Shown: piece after piece, positions 49,980 to 63,100 of the stretch
Position numbering within the stretch: the stretch's first letter is position 1
Layout of the letters: the number at the start of each line of letters is the position of its first letter
Origin: Psoroptes ovis
Taxonomy: Eukaryota > Arthropoda > Arachnida > Sarcoptiformes > Psoroptidae
Reading direction: 5' to 3'
DNA length: 64,000 nucleotides
Assembly (NCBI GenBank): GCA_002943765.1
Contig: PQWQ01000017.1
Span: forward strand, 806,001 to 870,000
Notes under the pieces: generated by a model
What the model was told of the DNA's origin: nothing
Databases searched by the model: none
What the model saw: the letters and a program-made list of their open reading frames with translations, nothing else
Position numbers and translations under genes: made by a program

Positions 49980-52608
49980 CTATGAAATCGATATCTGTGC
50001 ATAACCGGTCAATGTTTTTTCATCCAATATTTCACTTTTTTCGCAAGAATTCTACAAGAAACAAATTGAAAATAGAAATTAATGAATAAACTCATCAATT
50101 CAATCATTTATAAATGATAATAAATTTCAAAAGAAAAAAACAAATACAAACCAATGGAAAAACGATATTTTTCATTTTCGAACGATCCATTATTAATTTT
50201 TGTAAATTCATTGCGACCGGTTCAAAATCTTTGCCATCAACTAAGCCAGCTGATACTAGCTCTTGGGCAATACCATTTGCAGTATCTGATTAACAAAATT
50301 AAAAAAAAAGAATCATTAAAACTTTTGATTTTTTTCAAATTTAAAAAAGAACAACCAACTAATCATTGGTTACAATCACAAATATAATCACAAACCTTTA
50401 TCAACAGTAAAATCAAAACGAATATCATTCAATTCACGTTTTGAATTTCGAATACGTAATACTAAATTAATCGGTACATCATCATCATTTAATTGTTGTT
50501 GCTGCTGTTGCTGCTGTTGCTGTTGTTGAACATAATCTGCTGATTGTTCTGTTGATGTTGGTGGCTGTTGTTGTTGATTGACTTTATTATTTGTTTGTTT
50601 TTCGGAACAATTATTATTGATATTATTGTTGATCGGAACATTATTATTTGCTCCTTGAATCATCGATGATGATTCATTTGGGACTTCTTCATTTCGGAAA
50701 TTTTTAAGAAAAAGTTTAGATTAATTTACACAGAAAAAATCGAGGTTTCGGGGCAAATTCGAGATGGAAAAATGGAAAAATTAGATGATTTTGTAATTAA
50801 AACTTTTTTCATATGAATTTCTTCGAGAAATATTCTTTTTTAAATATTTACCTTTAGGCATTTGATGAACTAATGTCGAATCATTAGTGATCGTAGTTGC
50901 ATTATTGTTAATATTATTATTTATCTGTTGCGAATCATTATTACTTTTAGCTGTTTGTGATAGAGATGTCACTGGTTTTTGTTGTTGTTGCGGAGATGAT
51001 TGTTGACATTTTGGTGATGATTCAACACTAGCGTTTTCTTGATTATTATTGTTGTTATCTTCTTCATCTGAAGATGACCAAACCCAATCACCAGCTTCAG
51101 TACGATGAAGACGACCGCTTGCACCTTGTGCACGACGACTAGTACGAGCTTTTTTCGAACGTTCTTCAATTGTCGGTGCTATCGATAATAATGTATTTTG
51201 TAAATATTTACGATCTTTTGCTTTACGAAAAAATTGATGTTTTAACAATTCAGTTGCTGATGGACGTTTATTTGGATCTTTTTGTAAACATTCGGATATA
51301 AATTTTCGAATGGATTTTCCATAATTTTTATATTGATCTTTTTCATCCGATACCGATTCCAATGTAGGCGGATCATTTTGTAATGTTAACATTAATACTT
51401 TCATCGGTGGATATTTATGATATGGTGCAGTTCCAGTGACTAATTCAATCGCTGTAATGCCAAGACTCCATATATCGGCTTTAAAATCATAGCCGGTTAT
51501 TTGTTCCATTACTTCTGGCGCCATCCAACATGGTGTACCGACAAATGTATGACGAGATTTTTGTCTCGATAAATCACCACCAGTTGCTAACCATGAACTC
51601 ACGCCAAAATCTAACAGAAAAAGGAAAATTGAAATCAACACCAAAAAATTTAACAAAATCATCATACCAGCAATTTGTACAGAACCGTCATCGCCGAGTA
51701 AAATATTGCCAGCCTTGATATCACGATGTATTTGTCCGTTTGCATGAAAATACTCTAATCCTTTCAATACTTCACGCAATACTGTAGCGATTGTAGCTTC
51801 ATCAAATACACCATGTCGACAATCTTCATGTTTAATTTTATGTTTTATAATGTCCAACAATGAACCGCCACCAAGCAGCTTGATGACCAGCCATAATTCT
51901 TCTTTAACAACAAACGATGTATAATATGTGACAACATTATCATGATTACATGCAGACATTGCTTGAATTTCTTTCAACAATTCATCCATTGATGTATTCC
52001 ATTTTTCAAGATTTATTTTCTTGATTGCACACTTTTCTTTTCGTGGTTTACAATAGGCAGCATGAACTACGGCAGTTGCACCGATTCCTAAAAATTTCAT
52101 GAAAATTTAAAGACGAATTCAATTTAGAAAAATTAATTCTCACAATATCAAAAGTCATATTCATACCGATAATTTCACCAACTTCATAATCATCAACATT
52201 GTTTGGCCAATTACCGCCGCCAATCATCGATGAAGAAGATGATGATGATGATGAATCATTCGGTTCATTAGACATTGCTAAATATTTATTCAGATCTTGT
52301 AATTGTTTACGACGTGAATTATGATTCGATGATAATGGACGCGCTAATGTTTCTTTTAAATGAAGAACACGATATGATTGATGTAAATGTGAATGTGGTA
52401 TAACAGATGCAGCTGCTGCTTTCAATACAGCCGGTTTCGATAATCCAGATGTTTGTGAAGATGTCGATGATAATGATGTTGATGCGGAACGATTCGACCG
52501 AGTTGAATTGTTATTATTTTTATTATTATAATTATCTTCGATATTACCGGTACCGCTGGATGATGGATTCAAAATGCAATTCGTGCTTGAAGATTTTTCT
52601 ATTGACAT
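49980..52608 (-). CDS. fray: Fray/OSR1/SPAK-type serine/threonine kinase (six exons)
   Basis: This is the kinase of the WNK pathway that phosphorylates cation-chloride cotransporters. Exons: 52167-52608, 51668-52087, 50852-51610, 50396-50686, 50152-50285 and 49980-50051. The total is 2,118 nt, 705 residues. The N-terminus is Ser/Asn-rich. The kinase starts near residue 140, with glycine loop GIGATAVV, lysine in CAIKKI, HRDIKAGNILL, DFG and activation loop HTFVGTPCWMAPEVM holding the Thr that WNK phosphorylates. A poly-Asn/Gln linker follows. The conserved C-terminal docking domain reads LVLRIRNSKRELNDIRF and then DTANGIAQELVSAGLVDG, and the last exon ends LTGYAQISIS, as in OSR1. Length is above the approximately 530-560 residues of vertebrate homologues because of low-complexity inserts. 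The second intron is 57 bp, a multiple of three and open. Confidence 0.95.
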
Positions 52609-54640
52609 TTTGTTTGTTTATTTTATATTGATTATTCGTTCCAAAATTGATAATCGATGAATTAATTAATTGATTGAAAATTAAAAAAAAATAAAATAGA
52701 ATTAATATCTTAATTACTCAAAAATTAAATCATTTGAAAACAATGGTAAAAAACAATTAATTGGAAATTTGCGTGCATCAAGATCGTTTTGACCGAAAAA
52801 AGTGATTAAAAAATAAAGAATTATATCAAAATGCAATTAATGAAAAGCAAAATTAAATTTCAGGTGAACGAAAAATTGAAAACAAAATGCATGAATCATG
52901 GTTATTAGCTCAAAATTGATACAGTAATAAATAGAAATAATTAATTATGCCCGTACAATTACAGGTATGTACTCAGATTTATGATTTTTTTTATAATTAT
53001 TCAACGATGTTGATTTATATCATTGATAACAAAAACAATGATGACAATCAAAAAAAAAAAAAAAGAAACTGATCAAGTTCAAAATTATAACTTCAAAATT
53101 TGATAATAATCAATAGATAGTCACAGATATTGAATAATTCATCGTTGTTTTAATTTATTCATTTTGATTTTTTGTTCAATTTAATAATTCTGATGATGTT
53201 TTCATTCAGTTAATTTTGTTTTTCTCGAAATAGGCTTAGAATATTGGCAACAACAAGTTTTGTGGATGAAAAAATTTTTCCACTATTTTTTCAGTTAAAC
53301 GTGACATATTTTTTAATTGATTTATTTATTTATTTGTCTATCATTACTTGTTATGATTATTATTTTAAAATTATTTACTTTTGCCAACATTATTTAGCGT
53401 AAATCTTGTACGATTTGAACACTGTAACACAAACATTCATCACCTCATCATGAACCTCAAGCATCACTTATTATTATTTAATTAACAGTTTTTTGTTTGT
53501 TAAAAGTCACATTATAATTATCATTTTACACATGTATTCGCTTACATACCTGTGCAATATGTGAAAATGATTATCTAATCAACTAAGATTTCTTAAATTT
53601 CTTGTGAGAAAATCTTAAAATAAATAAATAAATAGATTAAATATTCAGATGAATATCTTTGAGCGGAATAAAAATCTTTGAAAATAAAAAAAAAAAAAAA
53701 ATAGCTGAATCAACTAATTAAACAAAATAAAACTATTCTTTGTTGTTGTTGTCGTGGTTAAAATATTGCTACTGATTCAAAATAGCTGTTGTTGATGATA
53801 ACAACATCAACAATGATCAACAGGATGTAATGGCAACAAATAATAAATAATAAATTGTCTAAATTTAAATTAAAATAATCAAAATTAATTTTTTTTTAAA
53901 AGGGGAAAAAATGCATGAAATGTAATACCGAAATGTTTGTTTGTTTGTTTAAATTAATTTTTTTTTTGGATGTCGTCATCAAAAATTATGCGGATTTATT
54001 ATTCTGTCATTTTAAATTTCAATTCATTCAATTTCAATTGCTTTTAGTCGTGTACATACCCACAAAAACATGCACAAACACATCAACATTTAATTGAAAA
54101 ATAAACGTATAAATAAATGAATTAGTAAATAAATAAATAAATAAATGACTATGATGATGATGATGATGATGATGATAAAATAAACGGGCCAGGCCTATAC
54201 ACCATATGCATTATGGTTATTGCTTTGTTACTGTTGTTGTTGTTGTTCGCACAAGTATTTACGTGTATGTATGTGTAAATGTATGCTTTTAAATTGTATA
54301 TGGTTTTCAAATATGAGTTCATGTAATGATGAGGATAATATTAATAAATAATTAGTGTAGTTTTTTATATTAAAAAAAAAACCAAACAAACAACTAGCCA
54401 ACAATAAACAAATGATGAACCGGCTCGTAGTTTTGCTACGAAATAACTGGTTTTTTAATGGTCAAATTTTTTTTTTTGGTTACTTTACTGATGTTTTCGG
54501 TTCTATTCTGATGTTTATGATGTTGTGCAATTGATAATGATAAGGATTTAATTAAAATTCATAGATATTTTTGTTTGTTTGCATGAAAAATGGTAAAATT
54601 TTGTTGTGGTTTGTTTTCACCGTTTGTTGATGGTGATTTT
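52609..54640. other. Upstream region of fray
   Basis: Promoter-side spacer, AT-rich, with poly-A/T runs, (AAAT)n near 54128-54146 and (GAT)n at 54151-54177. No coding frame was seen. The in-frame TAA a few codons before the fray ATG supports the chosen start. Confidence 0.5.
54151..54177. repeat. (GAT)n microsatellite
   Basis: Nine trinucleotide units next to an AAAT tract. Confidence 0.85.
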
Positions 54641-55288
54641 TTAGTAAACAAACGCATGCGTTCTAGATCGGCGTTTCAGTTCTTGAAAAAATTAAGTAAT
54701 TTTTTTCAAATTTTAATCAAATTGATGATCACTGACCAATGTTAATTGATTGCACAATAAAATCGCAAAATAATGCAAAAATCAAAACAATCGAAATTAC
54801 TTACCTAAAACATGCGATTTACTATGATGATGCCGATGATGATTATGATAGTGATGATGATGATGTTGATTGTGGGGATTATGATTATGATTATGATTGT
54901 GGTGTTTGCTAGTTTGATGTTTTTGTCCATCAGCAATTGATTTACAATCTTCAATCAGAACATCTTTTGTTGCAGATATTCGCCGATATCGGCCTGCTAT
55001 TTGTTCGGCAACTTCTTCCGATACTTTTAACATTCTTTCATAGCTATTATCACCATTACCGTTGTTGGTACGTAAATTATTTTTACTTTTATTTTTATTT
55101 TCATTTATCAATGTTTTTGTCATTTTTTCTTTTCTAGATAATCTATTATTATCATCGATGATTAATACATTATCATTATCATTATTATCAGCATCATTAT
55201 AATTATCGTCATTAGCATATGCATCGCAATCATTAACATAATAAATTTGTTGACGGCCAGAATTTAATGGCCAAATTTTTCGTATCAT
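54641..55288 (-). CDS. His-rich protein of unknown function (two exons proposed)
   Basis: The first exon, 54805-55288, starts at ATG 55286-55288 and ends at a good GTAAGT donor. Joined in phase 1 to 54641-54681 after a TTCAAG acceptor, it gives 174 residues ending LKRRSRTHAFVY. I do not recognise a family. The N-terminal third is Asn/Asp-rich. A more ordinary central segment (SYERMLKVSEEVAEQIAGRY and on) looks helical and is the best target for a search. A run of His and Asn follows. The frame is open upstream of the ATG, so further 5' exons are possible. The second exon is only 41 bases and is the weakest part of the model. Confidence 0.5.
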
Positions 55289-56812
55289 ATTCGGGAGGTA
55301 GAAGGAATAGAAAATAAAAACAACAAAAGATTGAGATTGTAGAAACTTGTAAGGATTGAAGATTTCAGGAAAAAAATTGAATGCAAAAATTTTTGTTTCT
55401 CATCCATCCATTCGAACAAATCAAATCAAATACGAATGAAACATTTGAGCGAAAAACGATCTCAACAATTGAATAGGTGATTGAATATCAATTGTTTTTT
55501 GTGTATCGTTTTCAATCGATAAATTGTCAATTGTTCTCTTTCGTAAACGATTTTTTAGGCTTGAAAAGTGAAAAAAATTATTAATTTTACCATCTTTGAC
55601 GCCAAACCAAGTACAACGACTAATGATTATGTCGAAATTTGAAACAATCAAAGACAAAATATATATATGATATGTTTATTGTTTTTAGTTCATTTCGTCG
55701 TTCATTGAAAACTAATAATTCAATTGAACAATTTATTGTTGATATCAAAAAAATTGTTTTATTCAATTGTTTCATTGGAAAATAATCATTATGATGATGA
55801 TAGAAGAATCAAGCAATCTATACATCTACCATCATCATCATTCTTTTTTCGATGATCGTATTAAACCATCTGTATAAAAAATTTAACGATGATTTACTCA
55901 CAAAATTAATGTATCATCGATTGATAAGCGATTATTGGAATGATTGTTTTGTTAATATTTTTCAAAAAAAAAAAAAAAAAAAGATGGACGAAAAATTGAA
56001 TAAGAATAATCCAAGAAGTATACTCATGTGAATTGTCACATGTGAAAAGAATGAGACAAGATGATTTGGATTTCAATGAAATTCAGTTAATAGATTTGTT
56101 TGAATCGCCAAATGAACAAAGGTGTGTTGGCCATCAAATCATTTCGTCTTGGATAATTTCAAGTTTAAGGATTCTTTGCTTCGAAAATATTGAATTGAAA
56201 TACTCACGTGGTAAATATTGAGACTGTGAATATAAATTCAATTTAAAACTGAGGAAAATACTCTTTTTTCAGCTAAAAATCAATAAACAAGCGAAAAATT
56301 CAATGGATAACAAGTTGATCAAATTTATTTGAATCGATCAATTGATTGATTGTTGTTTAACTCATTTTCAAACAAAAATTATTTATGATTTAAGAAATAG
56401 AATTATCATTGATTTATAATTGTGATCATAAACAACAATGAATTTATGTGTGTACACATTTTGACGGAAACATTGTAGAGAACGAGGAAAAAAAGAAGAA
56501 GAATCAAGTATTAAGATATGATGTTTAATGATTGTAATTCAATATCATTGTGCTCAAATGGTATTTGATTACCGATTTCAAATATCAGAAATCATATGAA
56601 CATTACATTTATTTAATGGATAATGACAATGAAAGTTTGAAATGATTAATAAATTTTAATCTAAAAGGAGATTAATATTTTACAAGAAATAATTACTGAT
56701 ATTGATTAGAACAAAAAAAATGTCAAGTGGTCAGGTGAATTACCACTTTACAATCGATCGTCGATTATCATAATAATTAAAGGATTTACATTTGTTTTCT
56801 AATCAAAATTTG
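55289..56812. other. Spacer between the His-rich gene and the CoREST-like gene
   Basis: Short frames of up to about 78 codons are present (for example minus strand 55421-55657), but they lack an ATG and show no family. No RNA gene was seen. It contains the 3' flank of the CoREST-like gene and the 5' flank of the His-rich gene. Confidence 0.45.
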
Positions 56813-58430
56813 CTACTGTTTTGTTGATTTTGTTTTGAATTTTGTATTTAATTTTTGTTTATCTTTTTTTAATGATAACATAGATGTTGTCGTTGTAGCT
56901 GTTTTTGATTTTTTTGCTGTAATCGATGGAAATGATGATGTTGATGATGATAATAACAATGTTGATATTGTCGATTTTGGTAATTTCATGTACATACAAA
57001 TAGCTTCAATACGTTCCGATGGTATTTTAATCGATAATGTTTGTTTTAAAAATAGATAATGTTTTTCATAAAATTTTTGACATTGTTCAATTGATTTTGT
57101 TTTCAGGAATTTTTCAAACAATGTCGACTCGAATTTCGGTTGAATATAATCCATGATTGCAATGAATATTATTACTTCATATATGTTCCATTTTGGATTA
57201 TTTTTACACTGATTATCATTGAATTAATAGAAAAAGAATTAAGGTTATTTTTAATTGATCTGATCTGATCTTACCTTTTTAAGAAAATGTAAAAATCTTA
57301 AATAATCATTACTGTTTTTACGTAAATTATCGATATTGATAAGATTTTTCTGCTGTAATTGTTGATGTTGTTTACGCAATTCATTGATTTGTTCTCGTCG
57401 TTCTTCGAAACAATTCAAACGAGTAACATCGAAACATGGATTTAATTGTTTTTGATAACAATTTTCCAATATTGTCGCTAAATTTAGACAGCCATAATAT
57501 TCATCTCGATTATTGCAGTCTAAGTGATCATTGATTAGATCGAAAATTGTTGTATCCTCTTCAAAATGATAACGAAACAAAAAAAAAACGAATTAGAATG
57601 AGATACAAATATATAAGAGCATATGCAAACCTTCATGATTAATCATTAAAACTTCAGAAACACTAGGTGGACGATTTTGTTTTGTATAATATAGGTAAAA
57701 CAATTTATTAACAATTTCATTATTATTGATTAATAATTTGATCATGTCTAATTTATGTTCAGTAAAAATAAAACGTTCAATATATGATCGTTCATTGTAA
57801 TCGATTGATTTCGGTGTAAATGATAATTGTCCCAGTACTTCGATGCAATTTTCCAATTGAAAATCTAACGCAGTTAAGAAGCCTAGCGATTGTTCTTCAT
57901 TTAAATTGGCCACATTTTTAGCTAAATCAATGAATTCGCATACTGTTTATCCCGAAAAAATAACATTAGAATGAAAAGCATCAAATAAAACAGAATATTT
58001 ACATTCATTATCATCGATATTTGATTGAGGTTTCCATAATAATATCGATTTTTCATTTTCACCATCATAATGATGATCCTTATCATTGAAATTAGATTCA
58101 ATTGAAGCTTGAAATTCGGGACCGATGCGTATTTTGTCTGAGAAAAGTGGATAGCAAATTAGTTTGAAAATACCGAAAAAGGCAACTTATAAACATACTT
58201 TGATGGAATGTACGTAAATTATAATGATTTTCTGATAAATTTGTTGGTTGCCGATTAATCGACGAGGTTTGACTCATCATTAAATTCAGTTTCAGATGAT
58301 CAGATTTGATAGATGTTTCTGGCAGTTTCGAAGGATTATTATCGTGGCCATTGTTATCATCACCATCTTCGATGATCAACATTTTACTTTGAATATTATC
58401 CGATAATTTTTGGATGGTTTTATCGGACAT
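56813..58430 (-). CDS. Divergent CoREST-like ELM2-SANT corepressor (five exons)
   Basis: Family role: nuclear scaffold linking LSD1-type demethylase and HDAC1/2. Exons: 58199-58430, 58003-58137, 57631-57942, 57275-57558 and 56813-57208, with introns of 60-72 bp. The reading phase is consistent throughout, giving 452 residues. The N-terminus is polar. Exon 2 opens the ELM2 domain with KIRIGPEFQA, like the RVGxxYQA signature, and LLWKP. Exon 3 continues it (CEFIDLAKN, EEQSLGFL) into a first SANT-like region with FTPKSIDYNERSYIERFIF. Exon 4 has a helical Glu/Gln/Arg-rich linker. Exon 5 carries a second SANT-like segment starting at PKW and including KTKSIEQCQKFYEKHY, then a Ser/Thr/Lys tail. The ELM2-SANT-linker-SANT order points to RCOR/CoREST rather than MIER or MTA, but divergence is strong and LSD1 binding cannot be assumed. 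Confidence 0.75.
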
Positions 58431-58720
58431 TTTTTCAATTTGAAATACATAAGTCCAAAATAACCAACATCAGAAATTGTGAAATGTACGATTATATGCA
58501 ACTATTGAGCGCTGATTGACATGTGTTGCTGAAATAGCCGCTAAAAAAATTTAAATTCGGACTTGGAAAAATTTTCGATTTTTTCCCAATTGTAAATGAA
58601 AAATTCCATATAAAAGTTATCGTTTCTTTCTTTGTCAGGCTAATTCAATGAAATTGATTCAAATCAACATTTTAATCCGTGTTTTCGTTTTGTAATTTTT
58701 CAAATTCTCTTGGTGTCATC
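58431..58720. promoter_or_regulatory. 290 bp divergent intergenic region
   Basis: It separates the start codons of the CoREST-like gene (-) and the zinc-finger gene (+). Both promoters and 5' untranslated regions must fit here or overlap, so a shared bidirectional promoter is likely. No specific motif was recognised. Confidence 0.5.
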
Positions 58721-59118
58721 ATGGATGATGAAATACATAAAAATTTTTTCAATAAATTACGTGAAAGTGAACAACGTATCAAAGAAAAAGGACCTGGATC
58801 AGGACTATTGATCAAATGTTACATTTGTGACGACTTGAAAGTGATACTCGGCAAAAAGTATTATTTTTCAACAAGAAAAGAATTCTCCAACCATCTAACA
58901 AGATATCATAAAAATTTTAGGAAGTAAGTTTGAATATCTGAATAATCCATTAATTTATATTTAAAATAAATCATGTTAAAATATAGAATGAAACAATCGT
59001 TGCCTAATCACGATGAAAAACCCATAATAAATGATGATGAAGCACGTAAGTTGTCAACACAATTTTTAAAAATACTATTTATAAATTAATTTTTGTCTTA
59101 ATAAATACCAAAGAATGA
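58721..59118 (+). CDS. Small single zinc-finger protein, unknown function (three exons)
   Basis: Exons: 58721-58923, 58987-59045 and 59114-59118. Donors are GTAAGT, introns are 63 and 68 bp, phases agree, and the product is 88 residues. It has a charged N-terminal helix, the patch KEKGPGSGLL, and then one finger-like motif: CYIC, a long spacer of 21 residues, and HLTRYH (C-x2-C ... H-x4-H). The finger spacing is longer than in a classic C2H2 finger. The last exon adds only two coding bases and a stop, so the 3' end is uncertain. It converges on membrin, whose stop lies 88 bp away. I recognise no named family. Confidence 0.6.
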
Positions 59119-59206
59119 CAATGATCAATTGAAATGAATTGATTTATTTTGTTGTCTCACGTGACTTTGAATAAAAATTTTAAAAATGTACATAAATATT
59201 AATTAC

Positions 59207-59943
59207 TCATGTGAAATAAAACCAAATTAAAAACATTAAAATTGTCATAAGAATCATACCGCCAAACAGTATAAATTTATCACCTATATGTCTTTTTTCA
59301 ATTAAACGCATAACTGAATTGGACAAACCAATACTATTCAATGTGTCCAGTAAATTTTTCCGCGTATTTTTCAACATTGAACGTTGCTGTTTCAGTGTTG
59401 ACAATACTGTCGATCCTGTCTGTAACATTTCATCAACATGACGATTAAAACCAGATAATTTATCACGTTCATTATCGAAATATTCTTGTACACCTAAATC
59501 AATTTGTGTATCATTATTTTTTGCACGCAATTCTGCGTTCGTAGTGAAACGACGTGTCAATAGTTCTTCACGTTCATTACGTTCACGTTCACGATGTAAA
59601 CGTCGTTGATGTAATGCTCGGAATGAATTTAATAAATGTTTTTGATCATATCTGTATAATGATATCGGAAATTTGAAAGATAATGAGTCTATTGAGAAAA
59701 CAATGCTTACTTTAATTGATCTAGCTTTAATTTAATTATGTTACGCTGTGTACCCGAAGTTTTATTTACTGTTATATCAATTTTATCTAAATATTGATCT
59801 AATTTTTTCAGACGTTCATCAATCATGCCTTCTATTGATTGTGCTTGTGTTGAATCATTACATGATTCTAAGCGACGAAATAATGAATCTTGAATTTCAT
59901 CAATAATACGTTGTGCATCAATTAGATTCTCGTTTGAAGACAT
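59207..59943 (-). CDS. GOSR2: Membrin (GOSR2/Bos1), Golgi Qb-SNARE (two exons)
   Basis: SNARE of ER-to-Golgi and intra-Golgi vesicle fusion, pairing with syntaxin-5, Bet1 and Sec22b-type partners. Exons are 59711-59943 and 59207-59651, joined in phase 2 across a 59 bp intron, giving 225 residues against about 212 in human. An N-terminal helical region is followed by an Arg/Glu-rich linker. The SNARE helix has the central glutamine of a Q-SNARE in VLSTLKQQRSMLKN. It runs into the membrin signature GLSNSVMRLIEKR, then a single C-terminal membrane anchor of about 20 residues ending at Thr-stop. Type IV (tail-anchored) topology. Divergent from the SNAPC4-like gene. Confidence 0.96.
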
Positions 59944-60182
59944 TTCTTGGAAATTTAGTCTATCGAAGGAAAAATTATCGACAATTATTGCATCATTGAT
60001 TAATGAATGAATAAATAAATAAATGCCAACAAGCCGAAATTTTGTTCTATTTTTATCTATTTACACAGCATCGCTACCATCAAGTGTCGAAATAGTCGTC
60101 AACTGAATCAAAACATTCAAAAAAAAAAATTTTTGAATTTGTTTTTGAGATTTCACTGATTGAAACTCATTATCATTTTAAA
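59944..60182. promoter_or_regulatory. 239 bp divergent promoter region of membrin and the SNAPC4-like gene
   Basis: It lies between two start codons on opposite strands, so both core promoters lie in or overlap this stretch. It is AT-rich with no clear TATA box. A GC-richer patch at about 60066-60105 is the best candidate for transcription start sites. Confidence 0.5.
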
Positions 60183-63100
60183 ATGAATAATCAAGAACCA
60201 ATTAGTGATAATGCTCGGAATGATGATGAAAAAATTAAGAAAATTCACTCAGCCCTACAAGTAAATCAAACTTTGATCGAACAATTTGAATTACGAAGAC
60301 AAAAAATTTTACAACAATTACAGGATTTAGATTTTCAACAAGAAGATTTAGATGAAAATCGTTCCGTGGCAACAACATCATCGACATCGATATATTATAA
60401 GAAAATATCACATTTAGAGAAACGTTACTCAGCAATATTGCTGTCAAAATTTTATAAACCATATTTAAATGATAATCGAGGTTTCAGTGCACCAAATTTA
60501 TTTAATCCTGAACATGAATATGTTATTGAAAATCATGTACAGTTATTATTACATCATCCATCTCCAGTGCGTGATTGGACAGCTAATGAAAAGAAAATCA
60601 TCAGAAATGAAGTACGATCTCAGCATACATACCATCAAACGCGTCAAATATTAAATCGCATTGAAGAATTATCGTCATTATCGCGACGTACTAAGGAACA
60701 ATCTGAAGAAATCAAAAAATTAAATTCAGAAATAGCAATGAAACGTTTATCAAATGAAGAGCCAGAAAGATTTGCTCCATACATCGAATGGTTATCGATT
60801 GCAAAATCATTCGTAAATTATGATGATCGTAGTGATGATGATTGTGAACTCTACTATAATAATTATTTACATAGTAGTATAAATCGTCATGAATGGACAA
60901 ATGATGAAGATGAAAAGCTTCAAGAATTGATAGACAAATATGGTGAGAATGATTGGGACAAGATAGCTGATGAATTGAATACGAATCGTTTACCATGGCA
61001 ATGCTGTCAACGATATCAGATGAAATTTTCAAAATCAATGCATATATTGGGACCAATCGATAAAAAAGAATCTACAAAATTATTACGTTTGATAAAATCT
61101 GCAAGTAATGAAGCTGGTGAAGTTAATTGGAAATACATTTCACATGTTGAAGAAGGTAGACAATTGCAGCAAATTAAATATTTTTATTCACAACATAAAT
61201 TAGGCTCATTAGCATTGAAAAAATATAAACGTTGGACAAGGTTAGAAGATACTATATTCTTCGCCGCAAAAAAGTATTATCAACATACAGAAAAGAGCCA
61301 TAATAAAAATGTCACTGACAATGATGATAAAAACAAAAATCTCAATTTATTTTCCAAAATTGCCAAACATTTACCAGGACGTACTAATCGACAAATACGT
61401 GAGCGTTATGCTATGATATTGTCTAAACAGAGACAAAAAAGAGGTTTTTGGAAACCTAGTGAAGATTTAAGATTGCTCAAACACTGCATCAAACATTTGA
61501 ATTTATATGGCAAAATTGATTATGTTCGTTTGAATCGTGAATCATTTCGATTGCGAAACGCCCATCAATTACATCATCGATTTCGTTTATTAAATCGTTA
61601 CTTGCCAGAAAATTTTTTCAATCAAGATTTGAAGAGTAGAAAACAAATCGATAAAAAACTGTCGGAAATAAATTTGGAGCAAATTAAAACGAGACGCTTT
61701 GTGATTAGAAAAATTCCACGGCCAAAATTGCCATCAGATCGTACAAAGCTATTTAATTATCTTCGTAAATTGTCAAATATACAACAAATGATCATTGATG
61801 GTAAATTGATTGAATATAATTTTGAAGATGAAAAAAATGATGAAGATTTTGTCAGTGATGATTCCGAAGATGATAATTTCGATGATGAGGAAGAAGAAAT
61901 TAAAGATGAATTTGATGAAGAAGATTATTCTGATGAAAATGATGAAAATAATGCTAATGATGTAGAAATTGAAATGCAAAAGCAGCAAACTGATATATCA
62001 AATGGAATTCCAAAAATTTCATCAAAAATAATAAGGAAAAAACTTTCAGATCCGATCGAAGATCATCAATCGACAATCGACTCTTGTATTAATTTGTATA
62101 AATATTTAAAACCCTTATCAAAATATTTTCATCAACAATGTGTTTATTCAACAAAAAGTGATGTATTTTTTGTCAATTTAGTACGCACAGTATTGCATGA
62201 ATTATTGGATTTAGATATTAATAAAAATTTGAATACATTGACAAAAGAATTGAATGAAAATGATCAAGAAACAATGAATAATAATAATTATAATGATAAT
62301 CTAAGCGTTTCTAATATCAATCAATGTAAATTAGATATAATACGTCTATATTTATCATCAACAACTGTAGCAATAAATCATCAAAAAATTAAAACCAAAT
62401 CATCGATTATTCGTTCATTATTTTTGCCCAATTATTCAACAACATATGCATTCATGTTGATGCAATTTTTACATAATTTTTTATTCATTTATTCAATTGA
62501 TAATCAATTTAAAATTGAAGATGAGACTATGGATGATGATAATGATGATGACTATAAAAAATTACGCACAATGTTCATATCGCTATTTTTGTGGCCAGCA
62601 TTATTAACACGTTTAAGGCCAGATAATAATATAACTGATAAAAATTTACAACAAAAATTATTATCAAATTTGCCATCGACTCAAAATGCGAATGATGAAG
62701 AAGAAGTGGTAAAATGTAACGGTAATCAACAAACAACAGAAGAAACAGCGATAACAAGTGAACCAAGACGTGGCCGAAAAGCTAAATTGATTAAAAAATC
62801 TAATCATGAAAATTTAGATGAATTTTTTCGTCTTCGTTCACTGCAGCATTGGATGTTTAATTATAAAGATTTGAATGATGATGATGAAGATGATGAAAAC
62901 GAATCACAACAGCAGACATCATCATCTACGATTTTATGGTTTGAACAATCAAATTTTCAAACGTTATTGGCAAAAAATGTGCTGAATTATATGGAAAAAG
63001 TGTTGAGAAAAACTGATAATACTTTCACTCGTGGGAAACCACATAAGATTTCATTGAAAAAAAATTACATGAATTATCCACGAATTAAACCAACAGATTA

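Noticed and set aside
56033..56221. Plus-strand 62-codon frame with ordinary residue composition
   Set aside because: It begins with TTG, has no good splice sites and shows no family similarity.
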